Assembly (NCBI GenBank): GCA_022735835.1 | Contig: DYZU01000051.1 | Location: forward strand, 1 to 52,139 | Length of the DNA stretch: 52,139 nt | Reading direction: 5' to 3' | Source: Thermincola sp. | GTDB lineage: Bacteria; Bacillota; Thermincolia; Thermincolales; UBA2595 | In this document: positions 16,189-25,280 of the stretch, in pieces | Layout of the letters: each line of letters opens with the position of its first letter | Position numbering within the stretch: position 1 is the first letter of the stretch | Notes under the pieces: generated by a model | What the model was told of the DNA's origin: nothing | The model's input: the letters and a program-made list of their open reading frames with translations, nothing else | The model's database searches: none | Translations under genes and position numbers: made by a program

Positions 16189-17274
16189 TTATTTAGATGC
16201 CGGCTGTTGTTGTGTTTGAGGCTGAGGAGGTATCTGCGGAGCGCTCTTGGCCAGCGAATTCGTAATCTTGGCTTTGGCCCTGAGGTCTGCTACATACTGG
16301 TCAAATTTTGCCTGTTTATTATTGGCCAACAGGGTCTGCTTGATTCGATCTCTGGCTTCCTCAAAAGAGAGCTGCTTCTCAGGAGTCAGGGATTCGAGTT
16401 TGATTATATAGTAGCCACCCTGTGTTTTTACGGGAGTCTGGGTGTATTTCCCCGGTTTAAGCTTCATCACGGCATCATCAAACTCTTTGGGGAGCATGAC
16501 ACTGCCTCTGGAATAGGGGCTGTTCCCGGCCACATCTTTAATTAATCCTCCGTCGGTCTTAAACCTTTCGTCTTCGGATTTTTCTTCAGCCAGTTTTGCA
16601 AAATCGGCGCCGTTGTCAAGCTGTTTAATAATATCCTGGGCAATTTTTTGGGCATCTTGTTCACTGCGCCCCTGAGGTGTCGGCTGGCCCGGCGCCACGG
16701 GCTGGCTGGGATCATTAAATTTAATGAAAATTGCCCTTGCCTTTATTTTAGCGGGTTCCACGTACTTGTCCTTATTTTTGTCATACTCTTCCCGGACCTC
16801 AGTGTCAGTGACCTCTACCTTACCGGTAACCTTCTGATAAAGACCGTTGTAAGCAACATTAAAAGCCACCAAATCTTCCATCTCTTTCATTGTATAGCCA
16901 AATCTCTTTAAATCATCTTTAAACGCTTTTTCACCGCCATAGCGTGCTTTAATCTCATCAATCTGTTTGCTGATTTCGCTTTTGGAGGGATAGACTCCCT
17001 CTTTCTTGGCAGCCTGCACGATGATGGCCTTGGTTATCATGTCTTCCAGCGCTTGTTGTTCCAGAGCTTTTAACATCATTTGGCCTTCCTGGCCGCTAAA
17101 TGTTGCGCCCTGCTGCTCCAGGGCCATTTTTTTCTTTTTCATTACTTTATCCAACTGTGTCTTGGTGATTTTCTCGCCGTTTACAGTAGCAACAGTCTTG
17201 CTGCCGCATCCAACGACTGTGATTGAGAATAACAGAACAATCATAAGTGCAATAATTTTATGGAATTTTCTCAT
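16189..17274 (-). CDS. prsA: Parvulin-type foldase lipoprotein, PrsA-like
   Basis: This 361-residue extracytoplasmic peptidyl-prolyl isomerase and chaperone is anchored by a lipid. The signal ends in VVGCGSK with the lipobox cysteine near residue 23. A SurA-like N-terminal chaperone region with VNGEKITKTQLDKVM follows. The parvulin PpiC domain covers residues about 175-300 (KARAIFIKF, FAKLAEEKSED, PYSRGSVML, GGYYIIKLE). The tail is proline and glutamine rich. GGGGAGGG precedes the ATG. It is 67 bp downstream of mfd, probably the same transcript; this gene is absent from the Bacillus version of the block. Confidence 0.9.
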   Translation of the reverse strand: MRKFHKIIALMIVLLFSITVVGCGSKTVATVNGEKITKTQLDKVMKKKKMALEQQGATFSGQEGQMMLKALEQQALEDMITKAIIVQAAKKEGVYPSKSEISKQIDEIKARYGGEKAFKDDLKRFGYTMKEMEDLVAFNVAYNGLYQKVTGKVEVTDTEVREEYDKNKDKYVEPAKIKARAIFIKFNDPSQPVAPGQPTPQGRSEQDAQKIAQDIIKQLDNGADFAKLAEEKSEDERFKTDGGLIKDVAGNSPYSRGSVMLPKEFDDAVMKLKPGKYTQTPVKTQGGYYIIKLESLTPEKQLSFEEARDRIKQTLLANNKQAKFDQYVADLRAKAKITNSLAKSAPQIPPQPQTQQQPASK

Positions 17275-17341
17275 CCGGTTTTACCCTCCCCTTTTTGTCA
17301 TAACCTTATTATAATGCCAAGCATTTCAATATTCAAGTTCT

Positions 17342-20300
17342 TTATTTTACCGGGTTTGTCAACTTGCCCAAGAGTATTTCCAGTTTCTCTAGTAATTCTG
17401 ACCCTTTAAACCCCCGGACAGACAGAATAATCTGTAAATTAGGGGTCACAGCGAACGATACCCGGTTCCTGAAATACGCAGTAAGGGGAGCCAGTTGCTC
17501 GGCTTTGATGTTTGACTCTTTATGGAACTTAATATTTATGGTGTCCTTCTGGTGAATAATGCTTTGGACCGCCAATTTTTGGGCCAGCGTCTTGATCCTG
17601 GCGATATGAAGAAGATTTGTTACCGGCTCCGGCAGGTCCCCAAAGCGGTCGATGAGTTCTTCTTCCACATCTCTTGAGTCTTCCAAATTCTCAATATGCA
17701 TTATTCTCTTGTACACTTCTATTTTGACCGCCGGGTCTGAAATGTAACTGTCACTGATAAAAGCATCGATGTTCAGTTCCAGGTTGGGTTCCGGCAGTTC
17801 AACCGGAGCCAGGCCCCGGACTTCATGTACCGCTTCATCCAGTAACCGGCAGTACATATCGAACCCCACTGCCATCATGTGGCCATGCTGTTCAGGTCCC
17901 AGGATGTTGCCCGCTCCCCTGATTTCCAGGTCTCTTATAGCTATCTTAAACCCCGCTCCGAACTCGGTAAACTCGCGGATAGCCTGCAGACGTTTCTCCG
18001 CCACCTCGCTGAGGACCTTGTCTTTTTTATACGTAAAGTAAGCGTACGCCAGCCTGTGCGACCTTCCCACCCGGCCTCTCAGCTGGTGGAGCTGGGACAG
18101 GCCCATTTTTTCGCCCTCATCCACAATAAGGGTGTTTACATTCGGTATATCCAGGCCTGTTTCAATTATGGTGGTGCACACCAGCACATCGTATTTGCCG
18201 GCAATAAAATCGAGCATTCGTCTCTCCAGCTGGTCCTCTCGCATTTGTCCGTGAGCGACAACAATCCGGGCTTCCGGGACCACAGCCTGAATCAGATAAG
18301 CAGTTTTATCGATATCCACCACCCTGTTGTGCACAAAGTAAACCTGTCCTCCCCTGTCAATTTCCCGCCGGATGGCATCCGCAATAATTTCCAGGTTAAA
18401 TTCCAGCACATAAGTCTGGACCGGGAACCGGTCTTCCGGCGGTGTCTCCAGGACACTCATGTCCCTGGCCCCAATCAAAGCCATGTATAATGTCCTGGGA
18501 ATGGGAGTGGCGGTAAGGGTTAAGACATCAACATTTTTCCTGAGGTGCTTGAGTTTTTCCTTGTGAGTAACACCAAAGCGCTGCTCCTCGTCAATGATGA
18601 CAAGTCCCAGCTCCCTAAAGGCCACATCGTCCTGGAGAAGACGGTGGGTACCTATAATAACATCGACAAGCCCTTTTTTAACCTTATTGAGGATTTTTTT
18701 TTGTTCTTTTAGTGTCTTGAACCTGCTGAGCATTTCCACCTGGATGGGATATCCGGAAAACCTCTCCGTAAAGGTATTATAATGTTGCTGAGCCAATATG
18801 GTGGTGGGGACAAGAACGGCTACCTGTTTGTTGTCCGTTACGGCCTTAAAGACTGCCCTCATCGCAACTTCCGTTTTCCCGTAACCCACATCCCCGCACA
18901 AAAGCCGGTCCATGGGCCTTGCTGTTTCCATATCCCTTTTTATTTCCTCGATTGCCTTAAGCTGGTCAGGCGTTTCCTCGTACGGGAAAGCATCTTCAAA
19001 TTCCTTCTGCCAGACCGTATCCGGGGAGAATTTAAATCCTGGGATCTTTTGCCTTGCCGCATAGAGACCGATCAGGTCATGAGCCAGGTCTTTGACCGAT
19101 TCCTTGACTTTCTGTTTGACCCGGTGCCACTCGTTCCCCCCGAGCTTGTATAGTTTGGGAGCAGTCCCTTCCGCGCCAAGGTACTTTTGAATTAACCCAA
19201 TCTGGTCAGTAGGGACGTAGAGTTTGTCCTCACCGGCATACTGCACCAGCAGGTAGTCTTTTCTGACCCCTCCTACCTCTAATTGTTTGATGCCCATATA
19301 CCTTCCGATACCGTGATTAACATGGACAACATAATCCCCTGCCCGGAGGTCGGAGAAATGACTGACCTTGGCCCCCTGCTGGGTGTGGGCCCGGACTATG
19401 CGGGTTCTCTTAGGCTGCCCGTAAATTTCCCAGTCCGTAATAACTGCCAGTTTTACCGGGGTTAATTCGAAACCTGCCTCCAGAACACCGCAGGCAATTA
19501 CAATTTCCCCGGGAAAAATCCGGGCGGGCAATCCGTTCTCCAACCTGGCAAAAATGTCCTGGTCCCTGAATAATTGGTCAATCTTTTCGGCCCTTGACCG
19601 TGTGCTGGCAAAAACAACCACAGCGAACCCGTTGCCTTTAAGGGTCCGGATTTCGTCCATCAGGAGGTTGGTTTGGCCCTTAAACATGTGCATGGTTTTG
19701 GCGCTGAAATTTACTATGTTCCGGGGCTTTGTCTCAACCTGTTTGGGCAGAAGGGAAAAGCCTACTTTAACAAAACGGGTAAGCGTCTTGTTAAGCTCGT
19801 CATACCTGACGTTGTTTTGAATCTGGGAAGGCAAAGCAAGCCCCTGTTCCAGCAGGTTGGTATGTGTTTCCGCCTGTTCCAGGGTCCTGTTTTCAATCGT
19901 TTCTCTTTGCCTGGCCGGTTCCTCCAGGAAAATAACGGTATCAGGGGGGAAATAGTCCAGCAGAGTTACCGCGTCAGGGTAAAAAAAAGAAAACAGAGAC
20001 TCGGTCCCTTCCGGGGCTGTACCTTGCTCAAGTTTTTCAATAAGCTCCCCCACTCTGTCGGCCAGTCTCCTGTATGCGTCGTTCTTCCCGGCTTTTAACA
20101 GCATGGCCTTCTGGGCGGTAAACTCTTTTTGGATTAACGGCAATGCCCGGGCTATTCTTTCTTCAGGAAATAAGGTCTCCTTTGCCGGAAGAATGGAAAT
20201 CTGGTCCCTTTTCTCAAGCGACCGTTGGGTTTCTACCGTGAATTCCCGGATAGATTCGACCTCGTCATCAAACAACTCTATTCTAACAGGATTATCATAA

Positions 20301-20887
20301 GTAGGAGGGAATACGTCCAGTATCCCTCCTCTGACACTGAAATGCCCGGGCCCTTCCACAAGGTCAACGCGTTCGTATCCCTGATCAACCAGGCGCCTGG
20401 CCATATCCGAAAGGTCTAACCTTTGTCCCAGCTTAATACTCCGGCAGTGGCTCTGAAAAATCCGGGGCGGGATCAGCCTTTTCAGCAGTGCTTCCACAGG
20501 GGCTACCAAAACAGGCCTGTCGGCACAAATAACTGCTTGCAGGGCCCGCAGTCGCTGGGCCATTACCTCACGGCTCCGGGCAATTGCGCCAAAAGGCACG
20601 GGGTCCAGGTCAGGATAAAGCAATACTTCCCTGTCCGGAAGAAGAGTTTTTAAGTCCACGGCCTTTTTCTTGGCTGACTGGGAACCGGCGGCGAGAAATA
20701 GGACCGGCTCCCGGCAGCCGTTTATGAGCGCTGCGGTAACGTAACTTACCTGGGAAGACGCCAGGCCGTAAACCATCTGGTATCCAAGTTTTTTCTTAAG
20801 CCCACTGGCCAGGGTAAGATATTCTTCATTTTCCAACAACAGCTCATAGAAACCGTGCATTGCCATTATTGTTTCCAACCTTTTCAT
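17342..20887 (-). CDS. mfd: Transcription-repair coupling factor Mfd
   Basis: This 1181-residue ATP-dependent translocase removes RNA polymerase stalled at lesions and recruits UvrA. Domain order is the UvrB-homology region (GGILDVFPPT near residue 190), the polymerase-interacting domain (GDYVVHVNHGIGRYMG near residue 500), and the RecG-like helicase with Walker A GDVGYGKTE near residue 661, DEEQRFG and TATPIPRTLYMAL. The C-terminal D7 domain follows. Length matches Bacillus Mfd (1177). The start at 20887 lacks a clear ribosome site, and an ATG seven codons in (MAMHGFY) is an alternative. Confidence 0.97.
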   Translation of the reverse strand: MKRLETIMAMHGFYELLLENEEYLTLASGLKKKLGYQMVYGLASSQVSYVTAALINGCREPVLFLAAGSQSAKKKAVDLKTLLPDREVLLYPDLDPVPFGAIARSREVMAQRLRALQAVICADRPVLVAPVEALLKRLIPPRIFQSHCRSIKLGQRLDLSDMARRLVDQGYERVDLVEGPGHFSVRGGILDVFPPTYDNPVRIELFDDEVESIREFTVETQRSLEKRDQISILPAKETLFPEERIARALPLIQKEFTAQKAMLLKAGKNDAYRRLADRVGELIEKLEQGTAPEGTESLFSFFYPDAVTLLDYFPPDTVIFLEEPARQRETIENRTLEQAETHTNLLEQGLALPSQIQNNVRYDELNKTLTRFVKVGFSLLPKQVETKPRNIVNFSAKTMHMFKGQTNLLMDEIRTLKGNGFAVVVFASTRSRAEKIDQLFRDQDIFARLENGLPARIFPGEIVIACGVLEAGFELTPVKLAVITDWEIYGQPKRTRIVRAHTQQGAKVSHFSDLRAGDYVVHVNHGIGRYMGIKQLEVGGVRKDYLLVQYAGEDKLYVPTDQIGLIQKYLGAEGTAPKLYKLGGNEWHRVKQKVKESVKDLAHDLIGLYAARQKIPGFKFSPDTVWQKEFEDAFPYEETPDQLKAIEEIKRDMETARPMDRLLCGDVGYGKTEVAMRAVFKAVTDNKQVAVLVPTTILAQQHYNTFTERFSGYPIQVEMLSRFKTLKEQKKILNKVKKGLVDVIIGTHRLLQDDVAFRELGLVIIDEEQRFGVTHKEKLKHLRKNVDVLTLTATPIPRTLYMALIGARDMSVLETPPEDRFPVQTYVLEFNLEIIADAIRREIDRGGQVYFVHNRVVDIDKTAYLIQAVVPEARIVVAHGQMREDQLERRMLDFIAGKYDVLVCTTIIETGLDIPNVNTLIVDEGEKMGLSQLHQLRGRVGRSHRLAYAYFTYKKDKVLSEVAEKRLQAIREFTEFGAGFKIAIRDLEIRGAGNILGPEQHGHMMAVGFDMYCRLLDEAVHEVRGLAPVELPEPNLELNIDAFISDSYISDPAVKIEVYKRIMHIENLEDSRDVEEELIDRFGDLPEPVTNLLHIARIKTLAQKLAVQSIIHQKDTINIKFHKESNIKAEQLAPLTAYFRNRVSFAVTPNLQIILSVRGFKGSELLEKLEILLGKLTNPVK

Positions 20888-20997
20888 AATTTTAAGTATG
20901 CGGGCATGCCAAAAGCACCGGTTGTTGACCCGGCGGCTGTATTAAAACGACAATATTTGAGTGGCGGTGGCCCGGTATAATTTTATGAATATTCAAA

Positions 20998-21027
20998 AAA
21001 AGCTTTAGCGATTACAGCTAAAGCTTT
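20998..21027 (-). terminator. Rho-independent terminator after fin
   Basis: AAGCTTTAGC and GCTAAAGCTT form a 10-bp stem with a 7-nt loop. On the minus strand a TTTTTTT run follows. It lies 10 bp past the fin stop codon and isolates mfd from fin. Confidence 0.88.
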
Positions 21028-21036
21028 GCAAGGTCT

Positions 21037-21276
21037 TTAATGTATTAGCGGTTGCCGGTAAAAAACAATATCGTGCTCGCCGTCCAGACCCAGTGCCTTA
21101 TTGCATTCGTCACAGGTAGAAGATATATACATACCGGACCCCTTATGGTCTTCTAATATTATATCGTGGCTTTTTTCCTCAGTCAAGGTTGGAAAACCTG
21201 CCTGTTTTTCCGGATCAGGAATTTCCTCTTCTTTAAATATATTTTCACAGCAGTCACAAACATATTTTATCTTCAC
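21037..21276 (-). CDS. fin: Anti-sigma-F factor Fin
   Basis: This 79-residue zinc-ribbon protein matches Fin (YabK), which binds and turns off sigma-F to allow the switch to sigma-G. The pattern fits throughout: YVCDCC at residues 5-10, then a GF-x-TLT-x-EE segment followed by DII, and CDECNKAL, so two CxxC pairs bind zinc. It lies between pth and mfd, exactly as in Bacillus. The start is GTG at 21276 after a GGGGGT site; it overlaps the stop of the membrane gene upstream as GTGA, so the two are translated together. A terminator follows. Confidence 0.9.
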   Translation of the reverse strand: MKIKYVCDCCENIFKEEEIPDPEKQAGFPTLTEEKSHDIILEDHKGSGMYISSTCDECNKALGLDGEHDIVFYRQPLIH

Positions 21277-21677
21277 CGGGCTACCCCCTTTTTTGTGACC
21301 ATAAATTGCATCACTGTAACATTCCAAAGCATATGTACCGTGTAACCCGTTAACAGCGCGGGCCAGAAAACACGGTATTTGTGGAAAACCAGGGCCGTTA
21401 AATACCCATAAAAAACATGCCCCAGCAAACTCGCCAAACCCGCTTTAAGGCCCTGGAAACCGGCATCCCAGGCGTCGTAAATGCCCTCTGCCAGACCGAA
21501 TACACCGTGGGTAAGCACCAGCGGGCTGCCTGTCAAAATTGCCGCCCCGTTCTTAGCCAGTTCTTCAATGAAAGGGCCTGCTGCCACTATCACTTTGGGG
21601 CCCATAAGTTTCAGGGCAGCCCGGTTTCCCACCCAGGAAACAGCGGCCGCCAGTATCCCGGCGACGAGAAACCCCAT
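21273..21677 (-). CDS. Small PrsW/CPBP-like membrane protein
   Basis: This 134-residue protein has four or five hydrophobic helices. Its conserved-looking polar residues follow the PrsW intramembrane protease layout: PFIEELAK (EExxK) at residues about 35-42, GVFGLAEGIYDAW at about 58-70, LLGHVFYG at about 84-91 and HMLWN near 115. It is shorter than usual PrsW (about 220), so it may be a minimal version or a non-catalytic relative. It overlaps fin by 4 bp (GTGA). This suggests a forespore role close to sigma-F shutoff, but that is inference. GGAGGGG precedes the ATG. Confidence 0.7.
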   Translation of the reverse strand: MGFLVAGILAAAVSWVGNRAALKLMGPKVIVAAGPFIEELAKNGAAILTGSPLVLTHGVFGLAEGIYDAWDAGFQGLKAGLASLLGHVFYGYLTALVFHKYRVFWPALLTGYTVHMLWNVTVMQFMVTKKGVAR

Positions 21678-21744
21678 GGAACCCCTCCAAAACGAGTATT
21701 ATCTTTTATCTTGGGCAGAAACAATAATATTTATACCAAAAACA

Positions 21745-21766
21745 AAACGCGGACTAATCCGCGTTT
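21745..21766 (-). terminator. Rho-independent terminator of pth
   Basis: AAACGCGGA and TCCGCGTTT form a 9-bp stem with a CTAA loop, followed on the minus strand by TGTTTTTGG. The stem begins at the pth stop codon. Confidence 0.85.
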
Positions 21767-22332
21767 CACTCATGATTCACCTCATTCATGGCCTTTTCGA
21801 CCCCTTTCTCCAGAACCTCCAGTACCGCATCGGCCGCTTTTTTCACCGCTTCTGTTATTATCTTGGCCTCTTCGTCGCTAAATTTCCCGAGAACATAATC
21901 CACTGACTCCACGTTTTCATTTTCCGGACGTCCGATACCTATACGCAAACGGGGAAATTCTTCTGATTGAATGAGATAAATAATTGATTTCATCCCGTTG
22001 TGGCCACCGGCCCCACCCTTCATCCTCAACCGCAGCTTACCAAGGGGGAGGTCCATATCATCAAAGACAACCAGTAAATCTTCCGGTCCTATCTTATACC
22101 ACTGAACCATGTCAATTACCGCTTCCCCGCTGAGATTCATATAAGTCTGGGGTTTGGCCAGGACTACCTTCTCATAGCCCACAAAGCCTTCCCCGATAAC
22201 ACTCTTGAATTTGACCCGGTCAACCTTAATGCCCAGTTTCTCAGCCAGGTAATCAATAACCAGAAAACCCACGTTATGCCTGGTGTCAGCGTATTGTTTA
22301 CCGGGGTTGCCCAGCCCGACTATAAGTTTCAA
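21766..22332 (-). CDS. pth: Peptidyl-tRNA hydrolase
   Basis: This enzyme releases tRNA from peptidyl-tRNAs that drop off the ribosome. The 188 residues carry the family motifs: IVGLGNPGKQYADTRHNVGF with the catalytic histidine, KPQTYMNLSG, DDMDLPLGKLR, and KGGAGGHNGMKS. The start is TTG at 22332, because GGAGGGGAG lies 5-7 nt before it, giving the standard LKLIVGLGNPG N-terminus. It follows rplY/ctc as in Bacillus, but a 43-nt hairpin lies between them, so the two may be separately transcribed. Confidence 0.96.
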   Translation of the reverse strand: MKLIVGLGNPGKQYADTRHNVGFLVIDYLAEKLGIKVDRVKFKSVIGEGFVGYEKVVLAKPQTYMNLSGEAVIDMVQWYKIGPEDLLVVFDDMDLPLGKLRLRMKGGAGGHNGMKSIIYLIQSEEFPRLRIGIGRPENENVESVDYVLGKFSDEEAKIITEAVKKAADAVLEVLEKGVEKAMNEVNHE

Positions 22333-22421
22333 TTTTGCTCCCCTCCTGTTCAACCTTCTCTCTAATTCTCTTGCCGTGTATTTTTATCCTGCTTTCGGGC
22401 AAAGTGAGAGGTCTGAATTAA

Positions 22422-22464
22422 AGGAGCTGTCCCATAATAAGCGGCTTATTATGAGACAGCTCCT
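22422..22464. terminator. 20-bp hairpin between ctc and pth, repeat-derived
   Basis: AGGAGCTGTCCCATAATAAG (22422-22441) pairs with its near-perfect complement at 22445-22464 (one mismatch) around a 3-nt loop. It contains GGAGCTGTCCCA, related to the dispersed GGGGCTGTCCCA block. It could end the ctc transcript 29 bp past its stop, although no long T-run follows. Confidence 0.6.
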
Positions 22465-22492
22465 GTTCTTTATCTGGTCGATGGCCTTTGAA

Positions 22493-23161
22493 TTACTCGC
22501 CTTCACCCTTTTCCCCAGCTTCTTCCTGAGGCCCGGCTTCTTCCTTGGCAGGAGCAACCGCGGGTCCTTCGGCTTCCGTTGTCTCAGGTTGTTCCGCCAT
22601 TCGCGGAGCAACTATTGTAACCAGAATTCCTTCAGGTTCGCTCAGGATTTTGTAATCTTCGGCAGCAGGAAGGTCTCCCACAGTGAGGTGCTCACCGATA
22701 TCCAGGGAAGTAATATCAACAGATATTGAATCAGGTATCTTGGTTGGGATTGCCTCAATTTCCACTTCACGAATCCCGGTCTGAACAATCCCTCCGGCTT
22801 TCTGCCCCACTGATTCTCCCTTGAGGATAACCGGAACAGCGGCATGGATCTTGTCTTTAAGCGAAACTTTATACAAATCTGCGTGAACAATATCCCCGCG
22901 AATAGGGTCTCTCTGGATTTCCTTTACCATTACAACATGTTTGGTTGGCCCGTCTTCACCCTCGACTGTAAGGTCAATCAGGGCATTGCGGCCTTTTTTC
23001 CGGATGATTGATTCGAAGTCTTTTATATTCAACTCGATAGACTGACCGGCAATCCCTTTCCCGTAAATTACCGCCGGGATCTTTCCCTGACTGCGAAGCT
23101 CGTTTAAATAGCCCTTTGTGCCACCGGACCGTGTGACAGCATTCATTTTCGCTTCAGCCAT
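22493..23161 (-). CDS. rplY: Ribosomal protein bL25, Ctc form
   Basis: This general-stress-type 50S protein binds 5S rRNA. The 222 residues comprise an L25 domain (GKIPAVIYGKG near residue 28; ELNIKDFESIIRKKG; HVVMVKEIQRDP) and the TL5/Ctc C-terminal beta domain (VPVILKGESVG, ISVDITSLDIGEHL). A glutamate, proline and alanine-rich tail follows. ATG at 23161 with AAGGGGGA before it is chosen over an in-frame upstream ATG that would add 52 unrelated residues. Order prs-ctc-pth is as in Bacillus, except that a divergent PRC-barrel gene now separates it from prs. Confidence 0.94.
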   Translation of the reverse strand: MAEAKMNAVTRSGGTKGYLNELRSQGKIPAVIYGKGIAGQSIELNIKDFESIIRKKGRNALIDLTVEGEDGPTKHVVMVKEIQRDPIRGDIVHADLYKVSLKDKIHAAVPVILKGESVGQKAGGIVQTGIREVEIEAIPTKIPDSISVDITSLDIGEHLTVGDLPAAEDYKILSEPEGILVTIVAPRMAEQPETTEAEGPAVAPAKEEAGPQEEAGEKGEGE

Positions 23162-23367
23162 AGTAATCCCCCTTTTCAGTAAGATTTTCTTCTTAACCCA
23201 AAAATAAGGAACCTGATTATAATTTATTTCTTGGCATTGCCGAAACATCCCTTTTATTTTTGACAAAAACTTTTGTTGATATTTACCTATAGTATTGACC
23301 ATAAACTGGAATAACAAACATATTTCATGAATAACATGGTAGCAAAGAAATTTTTGGGGGGTTTTAT

Positions 23368-24198
23368 ATGAGAAGGAGCCGCAAATTTATCTCCATGCCG
23401 ATAGTAAGTTTGGAAGAAGGAATGCAGATTGGAACGGTAAGAGGACTTGTAGTGGATCCGGTAAAAATGGAGGTTGCCGCTATAATCGTTGACCAGCAAG
23501 GCTGGTTTAGAGAACAAAAGATAATCCCCTTTTCAAAAGTCAGGAGTGTCGGCAGTGATGTCATAACCATTGACCAGTCGTCTAATGTCCAGAGAACAAT
23601 TAGCCTGCCGGAAATACTGAAATTAATGAAAGAAAGGGTCAATCCGATAGGGACCAGAGTAGTTGTAGAAAACGGCACGGCTTTAGGGGTAGTGGATGAA
23701 TATTACATAGATGAAACTACCGGTAAAATAACGGACCTCGAAATAAGCGGCAAGTTCCTGGAGAGCCTGTTCAAAGGAAAAGCCACGCTTTCCACGGAAC
23801 ATGTCCGGACCATAGGAGCTGACGTAATTGTTGTTAAAGACGGAGCCGAATCCTACCTGGAAAAAATTGAAGGCGGTCTCCAGGAAACCATCCAAAACAT
23901 TAAAGAGGGCACTTCAAACCTCTGGGAATCAACCAAACAACGGACCAGAGTAATCAGTAAAAATATAAAAGATAAATACGAAAAAGCGGAGAAAACAGTT
24001 TCCGGAGAGGAGCAAACTCCTAAGAGCGCGGCCCGGCAACCGGAAGCCTCTGATAACCAGATCGAACCGGACCCAAACCTTGATGTAACCGGTCAAGTTG
24101 AAATTAAAGAAGAAGATATACTGCCCGGGATTACAGAATCGGAACAGCCGCAGGACAAAAACCCTAACGGTGAAGATACCGGCGCCCAAAATAACTGA
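23368..24198 (+). CDS. PRC-barrel domain protein
   Basis: This 276-residue soluble protein has two PRC-barrel-like repeats: residues about 8-75 (EEGMQIGTVRGLVVDPVKME, then IIPFSKVRSVGSDVI) and about 90-160 (GTALGVVDEYYIDETTGKI, then LSTEHVRTIGADVIVV). The last 110 residues are charged, probably disordered, and end in an acidic tail. PRC-barrels mediate RNA or protein contacts, for example in RimM and photosystem subunits; related proteins occur in sporulating Clostridia, function unknown. GGGGGG precedes the ATG. It is a plus-strand insertion between prs and ctc, convergent to prs. Confidence 0.85.
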   Translation: MRRSRKFISMPIVSLEEGMQIGTVRGLVVDPVKMEVAAIIVDQQGWFREQKIIPFSKVRSVGSDVITIDQSSNVQRTISLPEILKLMKERVNPIGTRVVVENGTALGVVDEYYIDETTGKITDLEISGKFLESLFKGKATLSTEHVRTIGADVIVVKDGAESYLEKIEGGLQETIQNIKEGTSNLWESTKQRTRVISKNIKDKYEKAEKTVSGEEQTPKSAARQPEASDNQIEPDPNLDVTGQVEIKEEDILPGITESEQPQDKNPNGEDTGAQNN

Positions 24199-24214
24199 TT
24201 AATTCGGAAAAACA

Positions 24215-24242
24215 AAAAAGCCGGGAAATTCCTCAGCTTTTT
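24215..24242. terminator. Weak bidirectional terminator between convergent genes
   Basis: AAAAAGC (24215-24221) and GCTTTTT (24236-24242) flank an inner GGGAAATTCC. The A- and T-rich arms could give a terminator in both directions between the PRC-barrel gene and prs. The stem is short. Confidence 0.4.
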
Positions 24243-24282
24243 GACAAAAATCACTGGTACGGTCAGGTTAAGTTTCCACAGC

Positions 24283-25230
24283 TTAAGCAAACAGTTTGCT
24301 CACCGAAAGGTCTTCGTGAATCCTGATAATTGCCTCCCCTAACAGCGGCGCTACAGACAGGACGCGTATTTTGCCAATTGCTTTATGTTCAGGAAGCGGG
24401 ATTGTGTTGGTGATAACCACTTCTTTAATAGGCGACTTCTGCAGCCTTTCAATGGCCGGTCCGGATAACACGCCGTGCGTACAGCACGCATAGACTTCCC
24501 TGGCGCCGCGCTCCAGAAGGGCTTCCGCACCCTGTGTTATCGTACCCGCCGTATCAATAATATCATCAATCATGACGACAGTCTTTCCCTCTACTTCCCC
24601 AATGATGTTCATGATCTCGGCCACATTCGGTTCCGGCCTGCGCTTGTCAATTATCGCAATAGAAGCTCCGATCCGCTCAGCCATATCCCGGGAACGGGTA
24701 ACCCCTCCAAGGTCAGGTGATACAACTATTACATCTTTAAGGTTCTTACTCAGGAAGTATTCAGCCAGAATCGGAACTCCGGGGAGGTGGTCGACAGGGA
24801 TATCAAAAAAGCCCTGGATCTGACCGGCGTGAAGGTCCATGGTAATAACTCGCATGGCCCCGCTGGCAGTAATAATGTTTGCCAGCAGCTTGGCCGTAAT
24901 AGGGTCACGGGCCCGCGCTTTCCTGTCCTGCCTGGCATAACCGTAATATGGAATAACCGCCGTGATCCTGCGGGCAGAGGCCCTTTTCAAGGCGTCTACA
25001 GTAATCAGCAGTTCCATAATATTTTCATTTACAGGGTAACAGGTGGGCTGGATGACAAAAACATCTGCTCCCCTGACACTTTCATTAATCTTGACCTGGA
25101 TTTCGCCGTCACTAAACCTGGATACCTTGGATTCCCCGACCGATACTCCCAGGTACTCGGCAATTTCCTCCGCCAGGCTTAAGTTGGCGTTTCCCGAAAA
25201 GATTTTGAGCTTCCGATTAAATATTGGCAT
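24283..25230 (-). CDS. prs: Ribose-phosphate pyrophosphokinase
   Basis: This enzyme makes PRPP from ribose 5-phosphate and ATP for nucleotide, histidine and tryptophan synthesis. At 315 residues it is full length. Motifs are [10 protein letters not shown], the ATP-binding [28 protein letters not shown], and the PRPP-binding [13 protein letters not shown] near residue 215. GGGAGG precedes the ATG at 10-12 nt. It directly follows glmU in the same direction (50 bp gap), the Bacillus arrangement. Confidence 0.97.
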   Translation of the reverse strand: MPIFNRKLKIFSGNANLSLAEEIAEYLGVSVGESKVSRFSDGEIQVKINESVRGADVFVIQPTCYPVNENIMELLITVDALKRASARRITAVIPYYGYARQDRKARARDPITAKLLANIITASGAMRVITMDLHAGQIQGFFDIPVDHLPGVPILAEYFLSKNLKDVIVVSPDLGGVTRSRDMAERIGASIAIIDKRRPEPNVAEIMNIIGEVEGKTVVMIDDIIDTAGTITQGAEALLERGAREVYACCTHGVLSGPAIERLQKSPIKEVVITNTIPLPEHKAIGKIRVLSVAPLLGEAIIRIHEDLSVSKLFA

Positions 25231-25280
25231 TGGCTGTAAAAACCTCCCAGTGATTAAATTAATCCCGTCCTTTTATTATA

